Shown one piece after another: positions 7,248-15,303 of a DNA stretch of 42,882 nt; position 1 is the first letter of the stretch; every line of letters begins with the position of its first letter. The notes beneath the pieces were generated by a model. The model ran no database searches, had not been told where the DNA came from, and was given only the letters and a program-made list of their open reading frames with translations. Source of the stretch: Arthrobacter sp. SPG23 (lineage in GTDB: Bacteria > Actinomycetota > Actinomycetes > Actinomycetales > Micrococcaceae). Where the stretch lies: NCBI RefSeq assembly GCF_000876655.1, contig NZ_JYCN01000024.1, positions 1-42,882 of the forward strand, given 5' to 3'. The position numbers and the translations under genes are program-made.

Positions 7248-8063
7248 ATGCAGTTGTCCAGACGGCTGCTTTTCGGTTCGGCGGTTTGGGAAGTCACCCG
7301 GCCGCGCACTCCGCTGACTTCAGGGCACCTGATGATCCGGCTCAGCAATCCGGCAACGGCCCTGGACCAGCGGTCGGCCGCCGACTGGCTGCGCTGCCAC
7401 AACGCAGCCCGCCGGGCACTGGCCGATGTTCTCGGGGCGGACACCTGCACCCTGCTCTTCGCGCACCGCTGGCATCCGCTCGGCGCCGCGATCGGCGAAC
7501 CTGCCGCGGAATCGTCCACCCCCACCTTCCACCTGTTCGGCCGCTGGGACGGCGAGCCGGTCACCCCCGCCGAGCAGCTCTCCCTGCCGGCGCAGCGCCG
7601 GAAGCCGGCGGAGGACCGGGATCTGGACACGTACGACGCCGGGCTCCGCTCCGCGTTGCTGAAGGCGGCAGCTGCCGCCGCGGCTAAGGCACCGGACGGT
7701 TCGGCTACCGAACCCCGTGCGGAAACTCTCCCGGCAACCGGCCCGGAAGAGACGGCGCCGCTGCCCGCCATCCGCGCCTGGACGCCGTCGTCCCCTGCGG
7801 GGTCGGACCACACGGTCCTCGCGCCGGATCGGCCCATCGGTTCCGTGGAGGATGTGACCCCGCGGGAACTGCTTGCCCTCGCCGCCGCCCTTGAGACCTT
7901 GGCTTTGCGGCCGGCCGTCACAGGCCTCAGCTGCGTGGTGCCGGACACTGCCGTCACGGACGGCCGCCTGGAACTGCACGCGCTGGGCCGCTCCGCCGGT
8001 GAAGCCGTCAATCCGTTTGAAATGTTGCTGCGGGCTCCGGAAATTAGCCCCGCCTTATTGTGA
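7248..8063 (+). CDS. Uncharacterised protein
   Basis: 271 aa, soluble, no signal or membrane segment. GGAAGGAAG precedes the ATG at good distance and codon use is like the neighbours, so it is a real gene. The N-terminal 120 residues (…LFAHRWHPLGAAIGEP…TFHLFGRWDGEP) faintly recall a HIT-type fold, but the catalytic H-x-H-x-H is absent, so I do not assign it. The middle (about 125-185) is low-complexity Ala/Pro; the C-terminal 80 residues form a second small domain. Its stop codon lies inside the operator of the downstream fur gene (8054-8078), so transcription through it could affect the fur-katA operon. Confidence 0.7.
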   Translation: MQLSRRLLFGSAVWEVTRPRTPLTSGHLMIRLSNPATALDQRSAADWLRCHNAARRALADVLGADTCTLLFAHRWHPLGAAIGEPAAESSTPTFHLFGRWDGEPVTPAEQLSLPAQRRKPAEDRDLDTYDAGLRSALLKAAAAAAAKAPDGSATEPRAETLPATGPEETAPLPAIRAWTPSSPAGSDHTVLAPDRPIGSVEDVTPRELLALAAALETLALRPAVTGLSCVVPDTAVTDGRLELHALGRSAGEAVNPFEMLLRAPEISPALL

Positions 8064-8078
8064 TTTAGTCATAATAAG
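8054..8078. promoter_or_regulatory. Fur/PerR-type operator and promoter of fur-katA
   Basis: A 25-bp AT-rich dyad in GC-rich surroundings: outer arms CTTATT (8054-8059) and AATAAG (8073-8078) are perfect, with inner TGA/TCA also symmetric. CATAAT (8070-8075) can act as a -10 box. The site sits 16 bp before the fur ATG, as expected for a self-regulating peroxide-sensing Fur-family repressor. Confidence 0.75.
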
Positions 8079-8093
8079 TGCTTGAATGGGGCT

Positions 8094-8561
8094 ATGACAG
8101 TTCACGAGGCGGGCCAGGATGCATGGGCTGCCGCCCTGCGCGCCCACGGCCGCCGGGTGACCAAACAGCGGATGGCGGTCCTCACCGCCGTCGAACGCCA
8201 CCCGCACTCGCCGGCCGAAAGCATCCTTGCCGCAGCGCGTGAAGAACTGCCCGAAATGACTGCACAGTCCGTTTATGTGGTCCTCGGTGACCTCACGGAC
8301 CTGCACATGCTGCGCCGGTTCGAACCGCCCCACTCCCCCGCACTCTACGAGACGCGGGTGGGCGACAACCACCACCACGCCATCTGCATCAGCTGCGGAC
8401 GGGTGGAGGACGTGGATTGCGCCGTGGGCCACGCGCCCTGCCTCACGCCGCACTGGGACGAGAACTCCGAGCCGATGACCATCCAGATCGCTGACGTTAT
8501 GTACCAGGGCATCTGCCAGGACTGCCAGCGCACCCAAAAGCTACCCGCCGAACGAAACTAA
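8094..8561 (+). CDS. Fur-family peroxide-responsive repressor
   Basis: 155 aa from the ATG at 8094; an in-frame TTG at 8082 is possible but lacks a ribosome site. N-terminal winged helix (about 10-80, [24 protein letters not shown] is the signature start in spirit), then the metal-binding dimer domain: HHH at 93-95, Cys98 and Cys101 (CISC), and Cys141/Cys144 (CQDC). Both C-x-x-C pairs for the structural zinc are kept. Position 26 bp before a catalase gene and an AT-rich dyad upstream match CatR/FurA-type regulators that release DNA on peroxide oxidation. The -10 box lies so near the start that the mRNA leader must be very short. Confidence 0.9.
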   Translation: MTVHEAGQDAWAAALRAHGRRVTKQRMAVLTAVERHPHSPAESILAAAREELPEMTAQSVYVVLGDLTDLHMLRRFEPPHSPALYETRVGDNHHHAICISCGRVEDVDCAVGHAPCLTPHWDENSEPMTIQIADVMYQGICQDCQRTQKLPAERN

Positions 8562-8587
8562 GCAAGAAACCCAACCAAAGGAGAAAG

Positions 8588-10087
8588 ATGACTCTGAACA
8601 TCTCTGCGCCCGCTGTGTCCACCACACAGTCCGGCGCTCCCGTCACGTCCGACGCTCACTCACAGGCTGTCGGCGCTGACGGCGCCATCATCCTGACCGA
8701 CCACTACCTGATCGAAAAGCTCGCTCAGTTCAACCGCGAGCGGGTTCCGGAGCGCGTAGTGCACGCCAAGGGCGGCGGCGCGTTCGGTACGTTCAAGACC
8801 ACCTCGGACGTCTCCAAGTACACCAAGGCCGCGTTCCTGCAGCCGGGTGAGGAGACCGAGATGCTGATCCGCTTCTCCTCCGTCGCCGGCGAGAGCGGCT
8901 CCCCCGACACCTGGCGCGATCCCCGCGGTTTCGCCGTGAAGTTCTACACCTCCGAGGGCAACTACGACCTCGTGGGCAACAACACCCCCGTCTTCTTCAT
9001 CCGCGACGGTATCAAGTTCCCGGACTTCATCCACAGCCAGAAGCGCCTCCCGGGCACGCACCTGCGCGACGCCGACATGCAGTGGGACTTCTGGACCCTG
9101 TCCCCCGAGTCCGCGCACCAGGTCACCTGGCTCATGGGCGACCGCGGCCTGCCGGCTTCCTGGCGTGAAATGCAGGGCTACGGCTCACACACCTACCAGT
9201 GGATCAACGCCGAGGGCGAGCGCTTCTGGGTGAAGTACCACTTCAAGTCCAACCAGGGCGTCAAGAGCATCACCGGGGACCAGGCTGAAGAACTTGCCGG
9301 CTCGGATGCCGACTTCTACATCCGCGACCTGCAGGAAAACATCGCCGCGGGCAACTTCCCGTCCTGGGAGCTGCACGTCCAGGTCATGCCGTACGAAGAC
9401 GCCAAGACCTACCGCTTCAACCCGTTCGACCTCACCAAGGTGTGGCCGCACTCTGACTACCCGCTGATCCACGTGGGCACCATGGAGCTGAACCGGAACC
9501 CGGAGAACTACTTCGCACAGATCGAACAGGCCACCTTCGCGCCGTCGAACTTCGTGCCGGGCATCGCCGCTTCCCCGGACAAGATGCTGCAGGCCCGCAT
9601 CTTCTCCTACGCCGACGCACACCGCTACCGCGTGGGCACCAACCACGCCCAGATCCCGGTGAACCAGCCGAAGAACCAGGTCAACAACTACAGCCAGGAC
9701 GGCGCCGGGCGTTACCACTTCAACGCCTCCTCCGTTCCGGTCTACGCCCCCAACTCGGTTGGCGGCCCGGCTGCCGTTGAACCGCAGAACCCGGCAGGCG
9801 GCTGGGAGAACGACGGCCAGCTGACGCTCTCCGCCCACTCCCTGCACGCCGAGGACGGCGACTTCGGCCAGGCCGGCACGCTGTACCGCGAAGTGTTCGA
9901 CGACGGCGCCAAGGCCCGCCTGCTGGACACCATCACCGGTGCTGTGGGCGGCGTGAAGAACGCCGGCATCAAGGAACGCGCCATCCAGTACTGGACCAAC
10001 GTTGACGCCGAACTCGGCGCCAAGCTGCGCGCCAACCTCGGCGCCGGCCAGACGGAATCCGACGCTGAAGCAGCCAACAAGCTGTAG
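8588..10087 (+). CDS. katA: Monofunctional haem catalase
   Basis: 499 aa, small-subunit (clade 3-like) catalase converting hydrogen peroxide to water and oxygen in the cytoplasm. Active-site stretch [15 protein letters not shown] (residues 49-62) with catalytic His59; the [12 protein letters not shown] segment supplies the distal Asn; the proximal haem ligand Tyr341 is in [14 protein letters not shown]. No C-terminal flavodoxin-like domain, as expected for this length. AAGGAG lies 6 bp before the ATG. It follows the Fur-family repressor by 26 bp in one operon, and a strong terminator follows 40 bp downstream. High codon bias toward C-ending codons suggests high expression. Confidence 0.97.
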   Translation: MTLNISAPAVSTTQSGAPVTSDAHSQAVGADGAIILTDHYLIEKLAQFNRERVPERVVHAKGGGAFGTFKTTSDVSKYTKAAFLQPGEETEMLIRFSSVAGESGSPDTWRDPRGFAVKFYTSEGNYDLVGNNTPVFFIRDGIKFPDFIHSQKRLPGTHLRDADMQWDFWTLSPESAHQVTWLMGDRGLPASWREMQGYGSHTYQWINAEGERFWVKYHFKSNQGVKSITGDQAEELAGSDADFYIRDLQENIAAGNFPSWELHVQVMPYEDAKTYRFNPFDLTKVWPHSDYPLIHVGTMELNRNPENYFAQIEQATFAPSNFVPGIAASPDKMLQARIFSYADAHRYRVGTNHAQIPVNQPKNQVNNYSQDGAGRYHFNASSVPVYAPNSVGGPAAVEPQNPAGGWENDGQLTLSAHSLHAEDGDFGQAGTLYREVFDDGAKARLLDTITGAVGGVKNAGIKERAIQYWTNVDAELGAKLRANLGAGQTESDAEAANKL

Positions 10088-10127
10088 CCCCTTCGGCGGC
10101 GCCGCCCGGCGCCACTGACGGCGAACG

Positions 10128-10173
10128 AACAGAACACCCCGCCACGGATCATCCGTGGCGGGGTGTTCTGTTT
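10128..10173. terminator. Intrinsic terminator between katA and the convergent ABC operon
   Basis: A 22-bp perfect stem: AACAGAACACCCC... (10128-10149) pairs with ...GGGGTGTTCTGTT (10151-10172), with a 1-nt centre. A T-run follows on the plus strand. It lies between convergent katA and the ABC ATPase gene (stop at 10187) and can serve both. Confidence 0.88.
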
Positions 10174-10186
10174 GCTTGCCGAATTC

Positions 10187-11056
10187 CTAGGCGGTTGTCG
10201 AGCCGGCCGCGGCGGGGCGGTGGCCCTTCTTGGCCAGCTGGATCTGCTCGTACACGTGGTGGCGGAGCTCGGTGAAGCGTGGGAGCGCCCTGGTGTTGAG
10301 CTGGTCGCGTTCGTCGGGGAGGTCGATCACGATGTCCTCCTGAACTACCGTCGGGGAGGACGACAGGATGATGACGCGTTCGCCGAGGTAGACGGATTCG
10401 TCGATGTCGTGGGTGACAAAGAGCACGGTTACGCCGAGCTTCTTCCAGACCACCCTGATCAGGTCCTCCAAGTCCGCCCGGGTCTGTGCGTCCACTGCGG
10501 CGAACGGTTCGTCCATCAACAGGACCTCCGGCTGGTACGCGATGGCACGGGCGATCGCCACGCGCTGCTGCATGCCGCCGGAGAGCTGCCAGGGGTAGGA
10601 GCGCGGGACGTGGGACAGGCCCACGGCTTCGAGCGCCTCATCCACCAGCGTGTCGCGTTCCGCCTTGGGCACGCCCTGGTTCTTCAAGGGGAGCTCTACG
10701 TTCTCGCGCACCCGCATCCAGGGGAACAGGGACCGGCCGTACTCCTGGAAGACCACGGCCATCTTCTTGGGCGGCCCGGACACGCGCTTGCCGTCCAGCA
10801 GGACCTCGCCTGCTGTGGGCGCCATCAGGCCGGAGATGCACTTCAGTAGCGTGGTCTTGCCGGAGCCGGAGGGGCCAACGAGGCAGGCAAGTTCGCCGGG
10901 GCGCAGGTCGAAGGTGAGGTTGCGTACGGCCTCGATGTCCCCGCCGTCGGTCTGGTATACCTTTTTCACGCCACGGACGGAGAGCATCACCTCCGGCAGG
11001 GTCTTCCCGGACGGCGGTGTTTTCCCGGCTGGCGCCGGGGTTGGGTCAGGCTGCAT
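10187..11056 (-). CDS. ABC importer ATPase, nitrate/sulfonate/taurine family
   Basis: 289 aa ATP-binding subunit. Walker A GPSGSGKT at 61-68, Q-loop Gln104, signature LSGGMQQ at 158-164, Walker B VLLMDEPF at 178-185, and the switch His216 in FVTHDIDE. All catalytic residues are present. The HDIDESVYLGERV sequence after the H-loop is typical for the SsuB/TauB/NrtD/ThiZ group, which energises import of small anions or vitamin precursors. It is the last gene of a four-gene minus-strand operon and overlaps the permease upstream by 11 bp. Substrate is not determined by the ATPase. Confidence 0.92.
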   Translation of the reverse strand: MQPDPTPAPAGKTPPSGKTLPEVMLSVRGVKKVYQTDGGDIEAVRNLTFDLRPGELACLVGPSGSGKTTLLKCISGLMAPTAGEVLLDGKRVSGPPKKMAVVFQEYGRSLFPWMRVRENVELPLKNQGVPKAERDTLVDEALEAVGLSHVPRSYPWQLSGGMQQRVAIARAIAYQPEVLLMDEPFAAVDAQTRADLEDLIRVVWKKLGVTVLFVTHDIDESVYLGERVIILSSSPTVVQEDIVIDLPDERDQLNTRALPRFTELRHHVYEQIQLAKKGHRPAAAGSTTA

Positions 11057-11819
11057 TTTCTACCTCTTTCTGGCCGTGGTACCAGCGCAGGATGTGCCGC
11101 TCGGCCCACTGGAAGATGAATGACATGGCCACGCCCAGCAGACCCAGCACCACAATGCCGGACCACATTTCCGGTATGGCAAAGGAACGCTGGAACTGGA
11201 CAATGGTGAAGCCAAGCCCCGAGGACGAGGCGAACATTTCGGAAATGACCATCAGGATCAACCCGAGGGACAGCGACTGGCGAACGCCGGCCATGATCTG
11301 CGGGCTGGCCGAGGGCAGCACGAGGTACCGGACACGGGCCCAGCCATCGATGCCATAGGTGTGCGCCGAATCCGAGAGGACACCGTCGACGGCACGGACC
11401 CCTTCGATGGTGTTCAACAGGACCGGCCAGACGCAGCCGGAGATGATGACCGCGACCTTCATGGAATCGGTGATGCCCATCAGGAGGATCAGGACCGGGA
11501 CCAGGACCGGCGGCGGGATGGCGCGGAAGAATTCCAGCGTGGGTTCCAGCAGCGCACGGAGCCACTTGACCGACCCGATCAGGACACCGCCCACGACGCC
11601 GATCGCAATCGCGGCGACGACGCCCACCAGGAGCCGGGCGATGCTGGGCAGGACGTCGGTGAAGAAACGGGGCCCGAACCAGACCTCGCCGAACTTGCCT
11701 ACCAGTGCGGCCGGAGTGGGGACAAAGAAATTGACCGCCCCGAGGGTTGAGGCCCACCACAGCAGGACCAGGAGCACAGGCAGCGCAAGAACGTAGCCGA
11801 GTGTCTTCAGGGCTTTCAT
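11046..11819 (-). CDS. ABC importer permease, nitrate/sulfonate family (1)
   Basis: 257 aa, about six membrane helices, binding-protein-dependent transport superfamily. The cytoplasmic EAA loop is recognisable as SAHTYGIDGWARVRYLVLPSASPQIMAGVRQ (read here in two parts), the site that docks on the ATPase. Similar to SsuC/TauC. It overlaps the second permease gene by an ATGA at 11816-11819 and the ATPase gene by 11 bp, so translation of all three is coupled. Two different permeases in one operon suggest a heterodimeric channel, unlike the usual SsuC homodimer. Confidence 0.9.
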   Translation of the reverse strand: MKALKTLGYVLALPVLLVLLWWASTLGAVNFFVPTPAALVGKFGEVWFGPRFFTDVLPSIARLLVGVVAAIAIGVVGGVLIGSVKWLRALLEPTLEFFRAIPPPVLVPVLILLMGITDSMKVAVIISGCVWPVLLNTIEGVRAVDGVLSDSAHTYGIDGWARVRYLVLPSASPQIMAGVRQSLSLGLILMVISEMFASSSGLGFTIVQFQRSFAIPEMWSGIVVLGLLGVAMSFIFQWAERHILRWYHGQKEVENAA

Positions 11820-12658
11820 ACGATCACCTCGGAACGGACGGAGGAGTGCCAGGACAGGGTCTTCTTCTCGATGGAGCGCATCAGGACGTTGATCAGCACG
11901 CCGATCAGGCCGGTCGCAAGCACCAGGGCGTACATGCCGGAAATGGCGCCGCCGGACTGCGCGAGGGCGATTTCACGGCCCAGGCCCGGGGACCCGATCA
12001 CCAATTCCGCCGTGATGGCCAGGACCAACGCCACCGTGGCGGCGAGCCGGACGCCGGTCATGAGGTACGGCAGGGCGGTGGGGAACACAACGTAGCGTAT
12101 CCGCGCCATCCGGCCCAGTCCGTAGGTCTTCGCGGTGTTGTTGGCCACCATGTCCACGTCGGCCACCCCGTAAAGGACCTGGATCAGGACCTGCCAGAAG
12201 GCGGCGTACGTGATCAGCATGAGGGACGATTCAATCTTCACGCCGAAGAGGAGCACCGCTAAGGGGATCAACGCCACGGAAGGAATCGGGCGCAGGAACT
12301 CCACGGTGGAGTTGGTCGCCTTCCGCAGGAAGTCACTGGAGCCGATAACGAATCCCAGCAGCACGGCCAAGGCCACCGCGATGATGAGGCCCAGGAACCA
12401 CGCTGCCATGGTCTCGCCCACCGAGATCCAGAATGCGGTCAGGCCGAAGTCCCGCACCAGCGCCAGGATCACTTCGCTGGCGGGCGGCAGGTAACGCTCA
12501 TCGATGAGGCCGAGCCGGGGAATCAGTTCCCAGGTGGCGAGGAATCCCACGATCCCGGCCAGGCCGAGCAACTGCTTTGCCGGGAGCCTGCGGACCGGCC
12601 GGCGGTCCCGGCCCGCGCTGGGGGCGGGACCGCCGGAGGCTGGATCGTCGGAACTCAC
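11816..12658 (-). CDS. ABC importer permease, nitrate/sulfonate family (2)
   Basis: 280 aa, about six membrane helices after a charged, Arg/Pro-rich N-terminus of 25 residues. The EAA-type loop AKTYGLGRMARIRYVVFPTA is present. The GTG start at 12658 overlaps the stop of the binding-protein gene (GTGA). It is a paralogue of the neighbouring permease at 11046-11819, likely forming the other half of the translocation pore. Same operon, same orientation. Confidence 0.9.
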   Translation of the reverse strand: MSSDDPASGGPAPSAGRDRRPVRRLPAKQLLGLAGIVGFLATWELIPRLGLIDERYLPPASEVILALVRDFGLTAFWISVGETMAAWFLGLIIAVALAVLLGFVIGSSDFLRKATNSTVEFLRPIPSVALIPLAVLLFGVKIESSLMLITYAAFWQVLIQVLYGVADVDMVANNTAKTYGLGRMARIRYVVFPTALPYLMTGVRLAATVALVLAITAELVIGSPGLGREIALAQSGGAISGMYALVLATGLIGVLINVLMRSIEKKTLSWHSSVRSEVIV

Positions 12659-13644
12659 GGGAGGAGGTCGCCGGCGTTCGGTGCCTTGGTCAGTGTGCCG
12701 TATTTGGCGGCGGCGTCACCGAGGGTCTTGAAGGCATCTTTGTTGAAGTCGACCTTGTAGCGCGGGAGCACGATCTTGGCTCGCGTTCCCTCGTCGATCT
12801 TGGTGTAGGTGCCCACGATGTCGCGGACCTCCTGCGGGTGCGCCTGCGCGTACTCGAGGGACTTGTTCATGGCCCGGGTGAACTTCTGTGTGAGCTCGGC
12901 CTTGCCCTTGATGGTGTCCCCCTTGGTGAAGTATCCGGCGATGTCCAGGTCCGGACTCATCTCGGCGAAGTTCCAGGAGACCACCGTGCCGCCTTCAGCC
13001 ACGGCCTTGGACAGGAAGGGCTCCAGGATCCACGCCGCATCGACCTGTTTGTTGGCCAGGGCCGCCGGGGCGTCCGGGAAGGCCACCTCAACGAACTTCA
13101 CGCTCTTGGGGTCGCCGCCGTCCTTTTCGACGACCGACTTGATCGTGGTGTCGCCGATGTTGGAGAGGTTGTTGACCGAGACGGTCTTGCCCGCAAGGTC
13201 CTTGGCGGACTTAATGCTGGAGCCGGCAGGAACGACGACGCCGCCGATGTCCTTGCCCTTCTCACCCGTGGTGGAGGCGCCGTTGGCGACGAACTTCAGG
13301 TCGAGGCCCTTGTCCTTGGCGACCATCACGGAGATCAGGTTGGAAAAGGCGAAGTCGAAGCTGCCGCTGACGACGCCCGGGACGATTGCTGCGCCGCCGG
13401 TTGCGGTCTGGATGTCCAGCTGGAGTCCCTCTTCCTTGAAGAATCCCTGCTTGTCACCCAGGTAGATCGGCGCGCAGTCGACGATCGGTATCACGCCGAC
13501 GCTGACTTTAGTCAGTTCCGCGCCGCCGGTGCTTCCGCCTGAGGCAGTTCCGCCTCCCGTGGAACTGGGCGAGCCGGACCCGCAGGCTGATAGGCCCAAA
13601 ACTGATGCTGCGGCAAGCACAGCAATGGCAGTACGACGATTCAT
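12655..13644 (-). CDS. ABC importer substrate-binding lipoprotein (NMT1/SsuA-like)
   Basis: 329 aa from the ATG at 13644, picked because AAAGGAG precedes it and a lipoprotein signal begins there: MNRRTAIAVLAAASVLGLSAC with lipobox LSAC and lipidated Cys21. The mature part starts with a Gly/Ser linker and then VSVGVIPIVDCAPIYLGDKQ, characteristic of the NMT1/THI5-like periplasmic-binding fold used for sulfonates, nitrate, taurine and pyrimidine precursors. The real ligand cannot be inferred. First gene of the operon. An SOS-type box lies 64-77 bp upstream of its start. A longer open frame upstream has no signal peptide and is not believed. Confidence 0.9.
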   Translation of the reverse strand: MNRRTAIAVLAAASVLGLSACGSGSPSSTGGGTASGGSTGGAELTKVSVGVIPIVDCAPIYLGDKQGFFKEEGLQLDIQTATGGAAIVPGVVSGSFDFAFSNLISVMVAKDKGLDLKFVANGASTTGEKGKDIGGVVVPAGSSIKSAKDLAGKTVSVNNLSNIGDTTIKSVVEKDGGDPKSVKFVEVAFPDAPAALANKQVDAAWILEPFLSKAVAEGGTVVSWNFAEMSPDLDIAGYFTKGDTIKGKAELTQKFTRAMNKSLEYAQAHPQEVRDIVGTYTKIDEGTRAKIVLPRYKVDFNKDAFKTLGDAAAKYGTLTKAPNAGDLLP

Positions 13645-13707
13645 GTTCACTCCTTTGTGGACTGGCTTGGGAGCTGAACGGCCCCCAAGCCCCGCTTGTC
13701 CGCTGTC

Positions 13708-13721
13708 CGAACAAACGTTCG
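13708..13721. promoter_or_regulatory. LexA-type SOS box upstream of the ABC operon
   Basis: CGAACAAACGTTCG is a perfect 5-bp dyad with 4-bp spacer. It agrees at every position with the Gram-positive/mycobacterial SOS box CGAAC-RNRY-GTTCG. It lies in the promoter region of the binding-protein gene (start 13644). LexA control of an importer would be unusual. A chance match or another regulator is possible. Confidence 0.55.
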
Positions 13722-13909
13722 AGGTAAGTCTATTGGCACCAGAAGGTTGAAGGTCAAACTGACCACTCATCGTTATCCTCCTGATACTGGCATAACCGGA
13801 AGTCGGAAAGAAGGCGCCTTCGGTTCGGGTGGATGCGCCGGACCCTGCGGTTTCCACATACGCGCCGCCAGCTCTGGCTGGCGCTCATTCCGCTGCCTAG
13901 GATCACTGC

Positions 13910-14545
13910 ATGACCACATTCGAGGGCATCCCCGCGGCGGCCGCCGCGTTCTATGCCGACCTTGAGCAGAACAACAACCGGGAGTGGTGGCTCGAGCACA
14001 AGCCGCGCTACGAAACTCTCGTCCGGGAACCGCTGACGGCACTGCTGGCCCAGCTGGAACCCAGGTTCGGCCCGGCCAAAATCTTTCGGCCCAACCGGGA
14101 CGTCCGGTTCTCCCCGGACAAGTCCCCCTACAAGACAGCCCAGGGAGCGGTCGCATCCTTCCAGGAAGGAGTGGGCTACTACGTGCAGCTCAGCGCCGAC
14201 GGCCTCCTGGTAGGCGGCGGCTGCCATTCGAGCTCGCCTGCCCAGCTGGCCCGCTTCCGGAACTCGGTGGACGCCACCGGGACCGGCGAGTCGCTGGAGC
14301 GGATCGTCCGAACGGTCACCGAAGCGGGGTTCCAGGTTGAGGGCGACCGGCTCAAGACCGTGCCGAGGGGCTTTCCGCGCGACCATCCCCGGGCGGAGCT
14401 CCTCAAGTACAAGTCGCTGTCGGCCGGCAAGGAGCTGGGGGAACCGGACTGGCTATCCACGCCCGCAGCCGCGGAGGAGGTTTCCCGGCTCTGGGAACAG
14501 CTTCGGCCGCTCGTTGAATGGGTGGGCCGCCACGCCGCGCCCTAG
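13910..14545 (+). CDS. DUF2461 family protein
   Basis: 211 aa, full length for the DUF2461 (TIGR02453) family. Family hallmarks seen: an N-terminal FY.DLEQNNNREWWLEHK segment, the IFRPNRDVRFSPDKSPYKT core with its dense Arg/Asp/Lys set, a GYYVQLSADGLLVGGG strand, and the late FPRDHPRAELLKYKSL motif. The biochemical function of the family is not known to me; members occur widely in bacteria and some fungi. Divergent from the ABC operon. Its last codons and stop form the first unit of a 36-38 bp tandem repeat. Confidence 0.9.
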   Translation: MTTFEGIPAAAAAFYADLEQNNNREWWLEHKPRYETLVREPLTALLAQLEPRFGPAKIFRPNRDVRFSPDKSPYKTAQGAVASFQEGVGYYVQLSADGLLVGGGCHSSSPAQLARFRNSVDATGTGESLERIVRTVTEAGFQVEGDRLKTVPRGFPRDHPRAELLKYKSLSAGKELGEPDWLSTPAAAEEVSRLWEQLRPLVEWVGRHAAP

Positions 14546-14620
14546 GAGGCTGCAGCGCCGCGCAGGGCCGCGCCGCGCCCTAGGGCTGCCGCGACGCGCA
14601 GGGCCGCGCCGCGCTGGTGC
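14533..14620. repeat. Imperfect 36-38 bp tandem repeat at the 3' end of the DUF2461 gene
   Basis: CGCCGCGCCCTAGG starts units at 14533 and 14571, and CGCCGCGC a partial third at 14607; each full unit ends near CGCGCAGGGC. The first unit contains the DUF2461 stop codon, so the end of the gene appears to have been copied downstream. Confidence 0.7.
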
Positions 14621-14649
14621 GCCCTGCTGGCGTCCCGGGCGTACCGGCG

Positions 14650-15255
14650 TCAGACGTGCTGGCCTTCCGTAGCCAGGCGGTGCTCAAGGTTCGAAAAGAA
14701 CACAGCCACCATCAGTTCGAAAGCCTTCGTCGCTTCCTCGGGCTGGTTCATGACCACAAAATCGAACTGGAGCCCGTAGAACGTGGACGTAAAGAGCCGG
14801 GCGTCGGTGTCTGCGAACTCCGGGCGGATGCCCTGCACCACCAGCCAGTCGCGCGCTTTTTCGTGGAGCATGCGGAAATGGTCCTGGGCTGTGCCGCGGG
14901 GCGAGGCGGCCACGACGTCCTGCGCCGTCGCCTCGAACTCAAGCCTGGCCAGGTGGCGGTTGCGCTGGGCCATGGTCCACTGCCAGGACTCCATTAGGAA
15001 CGACCGCCAGGCTTCCCGGTCGATGTCCCGCACGTCCGTGGTGCGCATGCTGTCCAGCCGGGATTCGATGGAGCGGATGATCTCGTTGACCAGTTGTTCC
15101 CGGTTGCCGAAGTGGTACACCAGCACGTAGGAGCTGATGCCCAGGCCGTCCGCGAGGCTCCGGAAGGTGAGTTCGGCCAGGGTCTTGTCCATCAGGTAGT
15201 CCTGAATGGCGGACAATAACTCCACCTTGCGTTGCGGTTTAACAGCTCTGGCCAT
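14650..15255 (-). CDS. TetR-family transcriptional regulator
   Basis: 201 aa. The N-terminal helix-turn-helix spans about 13-58, with LAELTFRSLADGLGISSYVLVYHFGNREQLVNEI being the usual TetR pattern (helices 2-4, YHFGN near 47-51). The C-terminal ligand-binding half is unassigned. It follows the APC amino acid permease by 48 bp on the same strand. The start codon sits inside a perfect 18-bp inverted repeat (15246-15284), and a similar half-site pair exists in front of the permease, so it probably represses itself and the permease. Ligand could be an amino acid or amine (inference). Confidence 0.9.
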   Translation of the reverse strand: MARAVKPQRKVELLSAIQDYLMDKTLAELTFRSLADGLGISSYVLVYHFGNREQLVNEIIRSIESRLDSMRTTDVRDIDREAWRSFLMESWQWTMAQRNRHLARLEFEATAQDVVAASPRGTAQDHFRMLHEKARDWLVVQGIRPEFADTDARLFTSTFYGLQFDFVVMNQPEEATKAFELMVAVFFSNLEHRLATEGQHV

Positions 15256-15284
15256 GACTCCATCTTATGGAGTCATGGCCAGAG
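15246..15284. promoter_or_regulatory. Perfect 18-bp inverted repeat covering the TetR start codon
   Basis: Arms CTCTGGCCATGACTCCAT (15246-15263) and its complement (15267-15284) surround 3 nt. The arm contains the tetR start codon (15253-15255) and its first codons. The centre TCCATNNNATGGA is operator-like. No T-run follows on the minus strand, so it is more likely an operator (or translation-blocking hairpin) than a terminator. Confidence 0.7.
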
Positions 15285-15303
15285 CGGATTCCGGGCCCCG
15301 GAG

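Noticed and set aside
7248..8063. HIT-family hydrolase
   Set aside because: Only a loose resemblance around residues 60-110; the H-x-H-x-H catalytic triad is missing.
12655..13857. Longer 400-residue version of the ABC binding protein
   Set aside because: It would bury the lipoprotein signal peptide and cross the promoter region with the SOS box; the ATG at 13644 has a good ribosome site.
15246..15284. Intrinsic terminator of the APC permease
   Set aside because: The stem is strong but there is no T-tract on the minus strand and it contains the tetR start codon, so an operator reading is preferred.
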